Source: Tropicibacter oceani (GTDB lineage Bacteria; Pseudomonadota; Alphaproteobacteria; Rhodobacterales; Rhodobacteraceae). Taken from it: DNA of 64,000 bases. Below the pieces are notes generated by a model. It ran no database searches. It was given only the letters and a program-made list of their open reading frames with translations, and was not told the origin of the DNA. The DNA lies in the NCBI RefSeq assembly GCF_029958925.1, contig NZ_CP124616.1:1240001-1304000 (forward strand). The letters are read 5' to 3'. Position 1 is the stretch's first letter, and every line of letters begins with the position of its first letter. Positions 35,116 through 44,187 of the stretch are shown in pieces. The position numbers were made by a program, and so were the translations under genes.

Positions 35116-36491
35116 CGTGTGCCTCCTCCGCTTCGGATCCATCCGAAGTAATCTGGGCTGCCCATCTGGCCGCCCTTCAGTGCCAATTCCAGGCCGTCCA
35201 TCGGGCCGTCTGCATGAGCGCGGAACAAGGACGCGCCCGGGATGGTGGGGGCCAGCGCCGACAAGGCAAAGATGCCAAGCTGTCGGGTGGCATGGCCGGA
35301 TGTGTCGCCGCCCGAGACGACGGCCCGCCTTGTGTCGCTGCGCACAAGGCTGAGCTTCAGGATGCGGCCAAGCGCCTCTCCGACACGCTGGTTGGCATCG
35401 GCCATGGACAGGGCAGCGCCCTTTGCTGCCTGCCTGAAACGATGGACAGCCGGATCATCGGGACCTTCGGCGGTATGAACCAGCGGATCGGAGCCCCGAG
35501 CCAGCGCAGCAAGGCAGGCTGCGACGCATCGTTCGACCTCGCGCTCCAACGCGGGGGCTGGTGCGCAGGCGCAGGTTGCATCGAAGGCAATCGACGCAAA
35601 GCCGTTGGCCTTGGCCCATGCGATCTGATCGGCAGTTGTCGGAGAGACCGAGCCGGAGACCACGATCATCCTGTCAGATGTTCCGATCCCCTGGGGTGGC
35701 GGTGCATCCGCGATCCAGCCCATGTCGCGCCAGTGCCGTACCAGCGCATATTCCACCCCCTGAGAACCAACCACAAAGGGGTTGGCATGCCGCGCCTCCC
35801 ATATCAGGCGGCCGGCGATTGTTTCCGTTCTTGCGTCCACGGAATCAAGGGTGATCGCCGCAATCCGCCCGGGCATCGATGGCTGCATGGGCAGGGCTGC
35901 GCCGGCCAACATCTGTTCCATCGACAGGCACCGCGCGTCCAGCTTGTCCGACTGCAGGGCGATATGTTTCGCAACGTCGGATTCATTCATCGGTGTGACC
36001 GGATGGCGCGACATGACGGGGTGGCGGTCAAGCCGATAGACAGACCCTTCGAACCCCGCGAAAAGATGACCAAAGGATTGGTACCGGCGCATCTGCGGTG
36101 CGGCGACAAGGACGGGCACCGCAGCGGGCGCAAACAATTCCGCGCCAATTTCCATGGCGCGCCCGATAGACCCCACCGTCGGCGAAGAATCAAGGGTCGA
36201 GCAGACCTTGTAGTGCATCAATGCCGGCTTCAGCGCGGCGAGGCGTGCAAAGATGCCGGGCAGCTCGGCGTCCATCCAATCGGGCGATTGCGCCCGCGCG
36301 GTGGAGGCGACCCCAATGCCTTTGAGGTCGGGATAACGGGCCAGTTGGGCGTCGCTCGGCGGATCCAGGAACAGCATCGCCTTGAGACCTGCGAAAGTCA
36401 GAACCTCCATCACTGCGGCGGCCCCCGTGAAGTCATCCCCGTACCAGGCGACCAGTGGTCCAGCAGGCAATTGGATGTGCGGTTGCGTCAT
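35112..36491 (-). CDS. oiaK: DUF1537-family acid-sugar kinase, OiaK type
   Basis: The 459-residue protein has the DUF1537 N-terminal substrate domain (WYGDDFTGAAAVMEVL) and the C-terminal nucleotide-binding domain (VVSGGDTSGHATRQLG). Family members phosphorylate four-carbon acid sugars; OiaK phosphorylates 3-oxo-isoapionate. Being fused translationally to a RuBisCO-like gene favours OiaK over OtnK or LtnK, whose usual partners (aldolase or PdxA-like) are not here. The ATG at 36491 is preceded by AGGGGCACAGCACG; a longer frame to 36536 exists but overlaps the promoter region. It is the first gene of a two-gene leftward operon. Confidence 0.75.
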   Translation of the reverse strand: MTQPHIQLPAGPLVAWYGDDFTGAAAVMEVLTFAGLKAMLFLDPPSDAQLARYPDLKGIGVASTARAQSPDWMDAELPGIFARLAALKPALMHYKVCSTLDSSPTVGSIGRAMEIGAELFAPAAVPVLVAAPQMRRYQSFGHLFAGFEGSVYRLDRHPVMSRHPVTPMNESDVAKHIALQSDKLDARCLSMEQMLAGAALPMQPSMPGRIAAITLDSVDARTETIAGRLIWEARHANPFVVGSQGVEYALVRHWRDMGWIADAPPPQGIGTSDRMIVVSGSVSPTTADQIAWAKANGFASIAFDATCACAPAPALEREVERCVAACLAALARGSDPLVHTAEGPDDPAVHRFRQAAKGAALSMADANQRVGEALGRILKLSLVRSDTRRAVVSGGDTSGHATRQLGIFALSALAPTIPGASLFRAHADGPMDGLELALKGGQMGSPDYFGWIRSGGGTR

Positions 36492-36606
36492 CGTGCTGTG
36501 CCCCTGCGCCCGAGAATTGAATTGACATACAGACATGCTTAGTTACTGATCATACCAGTTGTCAAATCAATCCCGCGTTCATGGCGGGACCTTGGGAGGG
36601 GAAGAC
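36492..36606. promoter_or_regulatory. divergent promoter region oiaK/apnO with facing TTGACA hexamers
   Basis: TTGACA at 36522-36527 (rightward) and its complement TGTCAA at 36560-36565 (leftward) face each other. Between them is CTGATCATACCAG with a central TGATCA palindrome (36547-36552). The two promoters would overlap and could be controlled together by the nearby FadR-type regulator. This is a pattern-based reading only. Confidence 0.45.
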
Positions 36607-37437
36607 ATGACAAAGCTGGCCTTGTTCGGAGCGGGCGGCAAAATGGGGATGCGCCTTGGCGCGAACCTTGCCAAGACCGATGAGTTCGAAACCATGCATG
36701 TCGAGGTCTCCGACGCCGGAAAGGCGGCTGTCCGCGAGGCTTTCGGCGTTGACTGCGTCGATGTCGATGTGGCCCTGGATGGCGCAGACATCATCGTTCT
36801 GGCGGTTCCTGACACCGTCATCGGAAAGGTGTCGCACGGCATCATCGACAAGGTAAAGCCGGGTGCGATGATCTTTGTACTGGACGGAGCGGCGCCTTTC
36901 GCAGGCCATCTGCCCAAGCGGGATGATGTGACCTATTTCGTGTGCCATCCCTGCCATCCGCCCATCTGGAATGACGAGAAGACTTCCGAAGGCCGACGTG
37001 ACTATTTCGGCGGCATTGCGGCAGAGCAAGGCATCGTCAACGTCCTGGTGCAGGGCCCAGAGAGCGATTACGCCCTGGGAGAGCGGGTTGGGAAGGCAAT
37101 TTACGCCCCGGTCGCACGGTCGCATCGCGTCACGCTCAAGCAATTTGCCCTGCTGGAACCCGGTCTGTCCGAGACGGTCAATGGCTCGTTGATGAAGGTT
37201 CTGCGGATGGCGATGGACGAAGTCGTGAAGAAGGGCGTGCCCTACGATTGCGCCCGCGACTTTCTGCTGGGGCATATGAATATCATGGGGGCGGTCATGT
37301 TCGACCAGCACAAGGGCGTGTTTTCGGATGCGGCCAACAAGGCGATCGAATTCGGCATTCCTGTTTTGATGAAGGACGACTGGCTGCGTTGTTTCGACGA
37401 CGACGAAATCGTGGCAAGCGTCAAGCGGATCACTTGA
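36607..37437 (+). CDS. apnO: D-apionate oxidoisomerase-like NAD-dependent enzyme
   Basis: The 276-residue protein has an N-terminal Rossmann fold (ALFGAGGKMGMRLGANL) and a helical C-terminal half, as in 6-phosphogluconate-dehydrogenase-like enzymes. Characteristic segments are YFVCHPCHPPIWND and LLGHMNIMGAVMFDQHKGVFSDAANKAIEFG. ApnO converts D-apionate to 3-oxo-isoapionate, the substrate of OiaK, and its divergent position beside oiaK and the RuBisCO-like gene supports that role. The ATG at 36607 follows GGGAGGGGAAGAC. The family includes other acid-sugar oxidoreductases, so the substrate is inferred from context. Confidence 0.7.
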   Translation: MTKLALFGAGGKMGMRLGANLAKTDEFETMHVEVSDAGKAAVREAFGVDCVDVDVALDGADIIVLAVPDTVIGKVSHGIIDKVKPGAMIFVLDGAAPFAGHLPKRDDVTYFVCHPCHPPIWNDEKTSEGRRDYFGGIAAEQGIVNVLVQGPESDYALGERVGKAIYAPVARSHRVTLKQFALLEPGLSETVNGSLMKVLRMAMDEVVKKGVPYDCARDFLLGHMNIMGAVMFDQHKGVFSDAANKAIEFGIPVLMKDDWLRCFDDDEIVASVKRIT

Positions 37438-37632
37438 GCCACCCTTGGCCGGGCGATCCGCCTTGGGCCTTTTGTTCGGGGCCGCGATCACGGCCTTGAT
37501 CATCACTGCGGTCTTGCCGCGGATAGCGCCCATTCCACGGCAAGTGATGCAAAGGCTGAAATGGGCGCTTACTGGTCGGCATGTCATACATGTGAAATTA
37601 TGGTTTTGATGTGAAACGAAAGATGCCAGCAC

Positions 37633-38358
37633 ATGCCCGCAGACGCGAAGTTTCCCGACATGGACGCGCCCATTGTCCGAAAGAAGCTGTCCGACCAGGT
37701 CTTTGAACGGCTATGGGCGATGATCCAGTCCGGAGAGTTGACCCCCGGTGATGCAATGCCGTCAGAGCGTGCCTTGATGGAGCGTTTTGGTGTCGGCCGC
37801 CCGGCCGTGCGCGAGGCGCTGCAATCCATGGCCAACAAGGGACTGATCTCGATTTCCCACGGGGAGCGCAGCAAGGTCAACAAGCTGACGCCGGGGATTG
37901 CCTTTGATCAGGTGGACGACATTGCGAAACTGTTGTTGTCGAGCGAACCGTCGAACATCGAAAATCTCAAGCAATTCCGCAAGATCCTCGAGGCGGGGTC
38001 GGTACAGATCACCGCTCGGTCCTGCAGCGCCGAGGAGATTGCCGAACTGCGGGGACTGGTCGAAGCGCAACGCAGCAAACTTGGTCAGGACCGGGCCTTT
38101 ATCGAGGCGGACATCGCCTTTCATGTGGCGATCGCGCGGATGACCGGAAACCCCCTGTTGCAGGCCGTGACACAAGCGATGCTGTCCTGGTTGTCAGAGT
38201 ATTACAAACCGGTCCTGCACTGGTCGGGTCGTGAAAACACTACCCTGCATGAGCATGGCAAGATCGTGGATTTGCTTGAACGTCATGATGTTGCAGGGGC
38301 GGTCACCATGATGGGCGACCACCTCGAACGATCAGATCCGCTGTACGAGCCCAATTAG
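37633..38358 (+). CDS. GntR/FadR-family transcription regulator
   Basis: The 241-residue protein has a winged helix-turn-helix (residues about 20-85: QVFERLWAMIQSGELTPGDAMPSERALMERFGVGRPAVREAL) and an FCD ligand domain with metal-binding histidines (ADIAFHVAIARMTGN and LHEHGKIVDLLERHD). FCD regulators often respond to sugar acids. It follows apnO in the same direction with a 195-bp gap. Its likely targets are the oiaK-oiaX and apnO promoters and its own. An ATG at 37660 is an alternative start. Confidence 0.85.
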   Translation: MPADAKFPDMDAPIVRKKLSDQVFERLWAMIQSGELTPGDAMPSERALMERFGVGRPAVREALQSMANKGLISISHGERSKVNKLTPGIAFDQVDDIAKLLLSSEPSNIENLKQFRKILEAGSVQITARSCSAEEIAELRGLVEAQRSKLGQDRAFIEADIAFHVAIARMTGNPLLQAVTQAMLSWLSEYYKPVLHWSGRENTTLHEHGKIVDLLERHDVAGAVTMMGDHLERSDPLYEPN

Positions 38359-38497
38359 TCAGACTTAAGCAGGCAGTGCTCGCCTTCATGTTCGAAAGGC
38401 CAGCCCTGGCATGCCGGGTGTCCACTGGCTGCCTTCGACGCCAGCGTTCTCGGATTGGTCGCAAACTACTGGCCTGAAAACCCGATCTGTCCCATAT

Positions 38498-39691
38498 CTA
38501 AGGTTCATCCAGCCGGGCATTGAGCATGAATTGCGCACCAATTGGCCGCGTTGCGGCGCCGATTGCCCGGGCTTTGCCCCCGATGCTGCCGGCTTCGATG
38601 CGGGGCGGGATCAGGCCTCGGGTGTCCTGGGTCACGACGTATCGCCGTACCCGGTTCACAAGGTCCTCTCGCACGCTGGAAGGGAAAGACCCGTCAATCA
38701 CAATCGCCTCGAAGTCGATGACCGAGCATGTGGAAAGCGCGGCCTTGGCCAGTTCCTGCGCGGTTTGGCCAAGCCAAGGATCAACATAGCGTGACAGTGA
38801 ATGCCAGCTTTCGGGATCGGTCCAAAGCTGTTGGGGGTCAAGATCCACCTCGCGCAGGCGCAACTCCAGTTGGCGGATAGAGGCCATGTCGATCAGCTGC
38901 ATGCTTTCACCGTTCGGCCCGATACTGCGCAACGACCCAAGCGCGCCCGCGTTGCCCTGTCGTCCCTCATAGACCGAGTTGTTCAGGACGACGCCACCGC
39001 CGATGAAGGCACCGATGAAGAAATAGGCGTAGTCGCGGAACTCCTTGCCGCGGCCGTAGGTATGTTCTGCCTGGCAGGCCGCAGTTGCATCATTCATGAG
39101 GTAGACCGGCAACCCGATCCGCTGTTGGGTGACCTCTTTCAGATCGATCTCTTTCCAGGGTCCATAGGCCGCAGAAGGCATTGCGGCGGCATCCGACCAA
39201 TTCCACATCTCGAAGGGGGCGGCGATGCCCAGCCCGCAAACGCGCGCAGCATTTGAGGGCGTCATGCTGCTGGTGATGTCCCGCACGCCTTCTTCGAAAA
39301 ACGCGAAGATGTCGGCAGGTTCGGGAAAGGTGTAAGTCATCTGGCGCTCGTGCCGCGGCGCGCCGGTGAAATCTATCAACACCAGATCCGCAGACCGCCG
39401 TCCGATTTTCAAACCGAAAGAAAACACGCCGTCCGGGGCCAGCCGCATCGGGATTGACGGTTTGCCAACCTTCCCGCGGACGGGATCACCACGCTCAAGC
39501 AGGCCCTCTGCCTCAAGTCGGCGCAAGATGCTCGACACCGTCGGGGGGGAAAGCTCGGCCAGCCTTGCAAGGTCACTTCCAGCCATCGGGCCGTTGCGTT
39601 GCAGCAACGACAGCAAAAGGCGTTCGTTATGATCGCGAACACCTTTCTGGCTTAGCCCAGTGCTGATTGATCTGACCAACCCGTCATCCAT
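38498..39691 (-). CDS. ROK-family regulator (FrcR-like)
   Basis: The 397-residue protein has an N-terminal winged helix (LLLSLLQRNGPMAGSDLARLAELSPPTVSSILRRLEAEGLLERG) followed by a ROK sugar-kinase-like domain (GLGIAAP, LMNDATAACQAEHTYGRGKE, and FFIGAFIGGGVVLN). ROK repressors release DNA on binding a sugar or sugar phosphate. It is divergent from the FrcBCA-like importer, as frcR is beside frcBCA in rhizobia, and is the probable regulator of that operon. The ATG at 39691 is used; a TTG at 39697 is 10 bp from a GGAGG and may be the real start. Confidence 0.85.
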   Translation of the reverse strand: MDDGLVRSISTGLSQKGVRDHNERLLLSLLQRNGPMAGSDLARLAELSPPTVSSILRRLEAEGLLERGDPVRGKVGKPSIPMRLAPDGVFSFGLKIGRRSADLVLIDFTGAPRHERQMTYTFPEPADIFAFFEEGVRDITSSMTPSNAARVCGLGIAAPFEMWNWSDAAAMPSAAYGPWKEIDLKEVTQQRIGLPVYLMNDATAACQAEHTYGRGKEFRDYAYFFIGAFIGGGVVLNNSVYEGRQGNAGALGSLRSIGPNGESMQLIDMASIRQLELRLREVDLDPQQLWTDPESWHSLSRYVDPWLGQTAQELAKAALSTCSVIDFEAIVIDGSFPSSVREDLVNRVRRYVVTQDTRGLIPPRIEAGSIGGKARAIGAATRPIGAQFMLNARLDEP

Positions 39692-39870
39692 GCGCAAACT
39701 CTATGCACCTCCTTGCTCATCAAGAATAGCCCAAATCAATTAATAAATAAAGTTAACTTATAAATTGACAGATGCGCCCGAATCGCGCTTTTTAAGGGCA
39801 ACGGCAGCATTTTTGGTCGTTGACCGCGTGGGGTGGAGGCCCCGCAGCACACTTGTTCTGGGAGGACATC
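39692..39870. promoter_or_regulatory. divergent promoter/operator region between ROK regulator and sugar importer
   Basis: The AT-rich stretch 39738-39767 contains the 10-bp palindrome AAGTTAACTT (39750-39759) flanked by TAAATA and ATAAAT. ROK regulators of the Mlc/NagC/XylR type bind AT-rich palindromes, so this is a candidate operator. The rightward transcript would cover GGGAGGACATC before the importer start. Confidence 0.5.
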
Positions 39871-40890
39871 ATGAAGAAACTTCTTGTCGGTACTGCGCTT
39901 GCAGCCATCACATCCGCCGGCGCCGCTATGGCAGATAGCCACGGTGTTTCGGCGTGCCTGATCACGAAAACCGATACCAACCCGTTCTTTGTAAAGATGC
40001 GCGAAGGCGCTGAAGCTGCCGCTGCAGAAGCCGGCATCACTTTGCGTTCCTATGCCGGCCAGGTGGACGGTGACCATGAAACCCAGGTTGCCGCCATTGA
40101 AACATGCATCGCGGATGGCGCCTCGGGCATTCTGCTGACCCCGTCGGACACCTCGTCCATCGTCGGCGCGGTACAACAGGCCCGCGACGCCGGCCTTTTG
40201 GTCATCGCGCTGGACACGCCGCTTGACCCGATCGATGCCGCAGATGCGACATTTGCCACCGACAACTTCCTTGCTGGTGAACTGATCGGGCAATGGGCTG
40301 CTGCGCAACTGGGCGACGATGCCGCGAACGCGCGTATCGCCCTGCTGGACCTCGCTGTCAGCCAGCCCACCGTTGGCGTTCTGCGCGATCAGGGTTTCCT
40401 GCAGGGGTTCGGGATTGATCTGGCTGATCCCAATGTGAACGGCGACGAAGATGACCCGCGCATCGTTGGCAACGACGTGACCGCAGGCAACGAAGAGGGT
40501 GGCCGCAAGGCGATGGAAAACCTCCTTGCCGTCGATCCGTCGATCAACGTCGTCTACACGATCAACGAACCGGCAGCCGCTGGCGCCTACGAAGCGTTGA
40601 AATCCATCGGTCGCGAAAACGACGTGTTGATCGTCTCTGTCGACGGTGGTTGCCCCGGTGTCCAGAACGTTGCCGATGGTGTGATTGGCGCGACATCCCA
40701 GCAGTATCCTTTGCGCATGGCGTCCTTGGGGATCAAAGCCATTGCCGCATATGCGGCTGACGGCACGCTGCCGGAAAACACGCCGGGCAAGGATTTCTTC
40801 GACACGGGTGTTGCGCTGGTGACAGACAAGCCGGCCGAAGGCGTCGACAGCATTTCCGTTGCTGAAGGCAAGGATCTTTGCTGGGGCTAA
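39871..40890 (+). CDS. periplasmic sugar-binding protein (FrcB-like)
   Basis: The 339-residue precursor has a signal peptide ([21 protein letters not shown], cut before DSHG). The mature protein has the type I periplasmic binding fold (Peripla_BP_4), for example [27 protein letters not shown] and [17 protein letters not shown]. It is closest in feel to FrcB, the fructose/ribose/mannose binder of Sinorhizobium. Here the adjacent apionate genes make apiose or another branched sugar a possible ligand. The ATG at 39871 follows GGGAGGACATC. Confidence 0.87.
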   Translation: MKKLLVGTALAAITSAGAAMADSHGVSACLITKTDTNPFFVKMREGAEAAAAEAGITLRSYAGQVDGDHETQVAAIETCIADGASGILLTPSDTSSIVGAVQQARDAGLLVIALDTPLDPIDAADATFATDNFLAGELIGQWAAAQLGDDAANARIALLDLAVSQPTVGVLRDQGFLQGFGIDLADPNVNGDEDDPRIVGNDVTAGNEEGGRKAMENLLAVDPSINVVYTINEPAAAGAYEALKSIGRENDVLIVSVDGGCPGVQNVADGVIGATSQQYPLRMASLGIKAIAAYAADGTLPENTPGKDFFDTGVALVTDKPAEGVDSISVAEGKDLCWG

Positions 40891-40909
40891 GACTGTGCCA
40901 CTGACTTGC

Positions 40910-40936
40910 GAAAGGGCGGGAATTTCCCGCCCTTTC
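40910..40936 (+). terminator. strong intra-operon hairpin between binding-protein and permease genes
   Basis: GAAAGGGCGGGAA (40910-40922) and TTCCCGCCCTTTC (40924-40936) form an almost perfect stem-loop 20 bp after the binding-protein stop. Such stems lower permease/ATPase expression relative to the binding protein or protect its mRNA. Confidence 0.75.
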
Positions 40937-40989
40937 TATCAATCGGGGTAGGCTCACCCCGCGACTCAGGGAAATTGTGGGGATCCACC

Positions 40990-42075
40990 ATGTCAGGCAA
41001 CGCTGATGACTATGAAGCCGTCGTAAAGGCTTCTGCCACCGAAGGGGTGGCCGAATTCGAAGGACGCAAAGGCGTCTTGGTCCACATCCAGCATGCGCTT
41101 CACGTCAATCCGGCCCTGGTGCCGCTGTTCGTCCTTGTGATGTCGATCATCCTGTTCGGGCTGTTGCTCGGCTCCAAGTTCTTTTCTCCGTTCGCGCTGA
41201 CGCTGATCCTGCAGCAGGTGCAGATCGTCGGTATCGTTGCCGCCGCGCAAAGTCTTGTAATCCTGACCGCCGGAATTGATCTGAGCGTCGGCGCCATCGC
41301 CGTGCTTTCGAGCGTCATCATGGGGCAATTCACGTTCCGATACGGCATTCCTGTCGAAATCGCGGTGATCTGTGGCCTGGCGTTTGGTACGGCCATCGGG
41401 TCGATCAATGGCTGGCTGGTTGCCGTCATGAAACTGCCGCCCTTCATCGTGACCTTGGGTATGTGGCAGATCGTTCTGGCGGCCAACTTCCTGTATTCCC
41501 GCAATGCCACGATCCGCAGCCAGGAGATCGAGGCCGAAGCACCCTTGCTGCAGTTTCTTGGCACAACCTTCAAAATTGGCGCAGATGCGGATGGCCGTGG
41601 AGGCGCGACATTTACCTACGGCGTGATTGCCATGGTCCTGATCTTTGCGCTGCTCTTCTATGTCCTGAGCCAGACCGCCTGGGGTCGCCACCTTTATGCC
41701 GTGGGCGATGATCCGGAGGCGGCGCAGCTGTCCGGCGTAAACGTCAAAGCCACCCTGATTTCCGTCTACGCGGCAACCGGCTTTATCTGCGCCATCGCGG
41801 GATGGGCCCTGATCGGCCGGATCGGTTCAGTCAGCCCGACCTCGGGCCAGCTGCTCAATATCGAAAGCATCACCGCCGTGGTGATTGGCGGCATCTCTCT
41901 CTTCGGTGGGCGCGGGTCCATTCTGGGGCCGTTGTTTGGTGCGCTAATCGTGGGTGTGTTCACGCTTGGCCTGCGCCTTGCCGGCGCTGACGCACAATGG
42001 ACCTACCTGCTTATCGGCGCGCTTATCATTGGGGCTGTCGCGGTTGACCAATGGATCAGAAAGGTTTCGGCATGA
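40990..42075 (+). CDS. sugar ABC transporter permease (FrcC-like)
   Basis: The 361-residue membrane protein belongs to the BPD_transp_2 (RbsC/FrcC) family. About nine hydrophobic segments begin near residue 40 after a charged cytoplasmic tail. Family motifs include GIDLSVGAIAVLSSVIMG, the conserved NGWLVAVMKLPPFIVTLGM and GGISLFGGRGSILGPLFGALIVG. It follows the hairpin and starts at the ATG at 40990. A GGATCCACC precedes the start, so the ribosome site is weak. Its stop overlaps the ATPase start. Confidence 0.88.
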   Translation: MSGNADDYEAVVKASATEGVAEFEGRKGVLVHIQHALHVNPALVPLFVLVMSIILFGLLLGSKFFSPFALTLILQQVQIVGIVAAAQSLVILTAGIDLSVGAIAVLSSVIMGQFTFRYGIPVEIAVICGLAFGTAIGSINGWLVAVMKLPPFIVTLGMWQIVLAANFLYSRNATIRSQEIEAEAPLLQFLGTTFKIGADADGRGGATFTYGVIAMVLIFALLFYVLSQTAWGRHLYAVGDDPEAAQLSGVNVKATLISVYAATGFICAIAGWALIGRIGSVSPTSGQLLNIESITAVVIGGISLFGGRGSILGPLFGALIVGVFTLGLRLAGADAQWTYLLIGALIIGAVAVDQWIRKVSA

Positions 42076-42881
42076 CACTTATGGAAAACATCGCGAACGG
42101 GTCCATTGAACCCATCCTCAAGGGTCGCGGACTGGTCAAGCGATACGGTCGCGTCACTGCCCTAGACCACTGCGATTTCGACCTCTATCCCGGTGAGATC
42201 CTTGCCGTGATCGGTGACAACGGGGCGGGAAAGTCATCTTTGATCAAAGCGGTTTCGGGCGCAATCGTACCGGACGAAGGCGAGGTCTTTCTTGAAGGCA
42301 AGCAGGTGCATTTCACGTCACCGACCGACGCACGCAAGGAAGGGATCGAAACCGTTTATCAAACCCTTGCCATGTCGCCCGCGTTGTCCATCGCCGACAA
42401 CATGTTCATGGGGCGCGAGTTGCGCAAACCCGGGTTTCGCGGCAAATACCTGCGCCAGTTGGATCGCAAGCGAATGGAGGACATCGCCCGCGAAAAATTG
42501 ACCGAACTGGGTCTGATGACCATCCAGAACATCAACCAGGCCGTTGAAACCCTGTCCGGCGGCCAACGTCAGGGCGTTGCGGTTGCGAGGGCGGCGGCGT
42601 TCGGTTCAAAGGTCATCATCCTTGACGAACCGACAGCGGCATTGGGCGTCAAGGAATCCCGCCGCGTATTGGAAATGATCCTGGACGTGCGGTCGCGTGG
42701 CATCCCGATCATCTTGATCAGCCACAACATGCCGCACGTGTTCGAAGTCGCAGATCGCATTCACGTCCACCGTCTGGGCAAGCGGCTTTGCGTCATCGAC
42801 CCCAAGGATTACACGATGTCAGACGCAGTGGCGTTCATGACCGGCGCGAAAGAGGCACCCGCCGAAGTGTCCGCATCGTGA
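42072..42881 (+). CDS. sugar ABC transporter ATPase (FrcA-like)
   Basis: The 269-residue ATPase has Walker A GDNGAGKSS, signature LSGGQRQGVAVARA, Walker B IILDEPTAALG and H-loop ILISHNM. Unlike RbsA-type importers with two fused ATPase domains (about 500 residues), this is a single domain, as in FrcA. It starts at the ATG overlapping the permease stop as ATGA and ends the three-gene operon. Confidence 0.88.
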   Translation: MTLMENIANGSIEPILKGRGLVKRYGRVTALDHCDFDLYPGEILAVIGDNGAGKSSLIKAVSGAIVPDEGEVFLEGKQVHFTSPTDARKEGIETVYQTLAMSPALSIADNMFMGRELRKPGFRGKYLRQLDRKRMEDIAREKLTELGLMTIQNINQAVETLSGGQRQGVAVARAAAFGSKVIILDEPTAALGVKESRRVLEMILDVRSRGIPIILISHNMPHVFEVADRIHVHRLGKRLCVIDPKDYTMSDAVAFMTGAKEAPAEVSAS

Positions 42882-43504
42882 TCTGACGGCGCGTGGGACG
42901 GACATGGATCTGATCCATACTTGCCGATGACAGACCATGGTCATTGTCACTCCAGACCTCACACAAGAGCCTGGGACAAATGTCCAAGCGGCCCCATTGC
43001 GGGCCGCTTCATCTGCTTTGCGATCAGGGTCTTGGTGCCGAGCGGTATGGCTAATGATCTGCGCCTGCCAGTCCCTCACTTAGAAGACAAGCATGCGCGT
43101 TGGCGCTCTGCTCCCCAACGCTGGACCAGCGGAAGTCTGCTTCGAGCCCACGTTGACTGATGCTGCGCAATGTGTGAGCGTCTGCTATCTGGATCGAAGA
43201 AACTATGTCTGACGATTGAATATTGATCGTTCCCAAATCTCCACAGCATGTTCCTTCAAAGAAGGAAACTAGGTGTTCAGTCCCGGCATCTGGTAGATTG
43301 CGCAGACCAACATCTTCCACTCCAAGAATGACATTGGCCGAAAAATCGGTTGCGACGATTTCGTTAACTCTCCCACAGGAAGTTTTTTTGATCGCAACTC
43401 GCCCAGCCTAACCCGGAGATTGAGCGAAACATGTCCGTCGTCATATAAAATGGGACATCAGAGCGGTTTGAGCATTGGAGGCTCTGGCTCTTTGGTTGGA
43501 TTGA
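42882..43504. other. 623-bp gap without a recognisable gene
   Basis: Short open frames exist on both strands but none has a plausible ribosome site together with protein-like composition. Near 43432-43456 the DNA (ATGTCCGTCGTCATAT and TGGGACA) looks like the outer end of the IS3-type element whose transposase remnant follows. Confidence 0.5.
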
Positions 43505-44187
43505 TTATGCCGCCTGTTTTTGATGTTGCAAACGGCGGTTTCGGATTGTCAGTTTCTTGATCTTCTCTCTTTCTCGCAGGATGGCTTTGTCCCGCCCGAA
43601 GTAGACGTCTGCGGGTGTGACGTTGTTCAGGCTCTCGTGGTATCGCTGGTTATTGTAGTAGTCGACAAAGGCCCCGATCTGGCGTTCAAGATCACCGGGC
43701 AGGTAGTAGTTTTCCAGCAGAACCCGGTTCTTCATGGTCTGGTGCCAGCGCTCGATCTTGCCTTGGGTTTGCGGATGGAACGGCGCTCCGCGAACATGGT
43801 CCATCTTCTGTTCCTCCAGCCATTTGGCCAGATCACCAGAGATGTAACAGGATCCGTTGTCGCTGAGCAGATCGGGCTTGAGACGCACAACCGCCTGATC
43901 ACAACCTGACGCCGTCAGAGCCAGTTTGATCGTGTCCGTCACATCCTCGGCCCGCATATTTGTGCAGAGCTTCCAGGCGATGATGTAGCGGCTGTAGTCG
44001 TCAAGGATGGTGGACAGGGAGTACCAACCCCAGCCGATGATCTTGAAGTAGGTGAAGTCGGTCTGCCACATCTCGTTGATGGCCGTGGTCTTGTCCGTGA
44101 ACTCGTCGGCGGCCTTGATCACCACATAGCCCGGAGCAGTGATCAGATCGGCCGCCTTCAGGATGCGGCAAGCCGATGATTCAGAGA
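43505..44187 (-). pseudogene. IS3-family transposase (OrfB), C-terminal part, cut by IS copy 3
   Basis: About 227 residues of an rve-type transposase remain. All three catalytic positions are visible: Asp in MWQTDFTYFK, Asp in LLSDNGSCYIS and Glu in GKIERWHQ. The N-terminal helix-turn-helix part is missing because IS copy 3 abuts at 44188, and it is not found on the far side of that IS. The downstream end of the element extends to about 43432. Confidence 0.85.

Noticed and set aside
33838-35151. Plus-strand open frame opposite the RuBisCO-like gene
   Set aside because: The minus strand carries the metal-site motif and a coupled kinase; the plus frame is a shadow.
43051-43320. Possible 89-residue protein in the gap after the importer operon
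   Set aside because: There is no ribosome site, its composition is unlike a protein, and it has no neighbours in operon.
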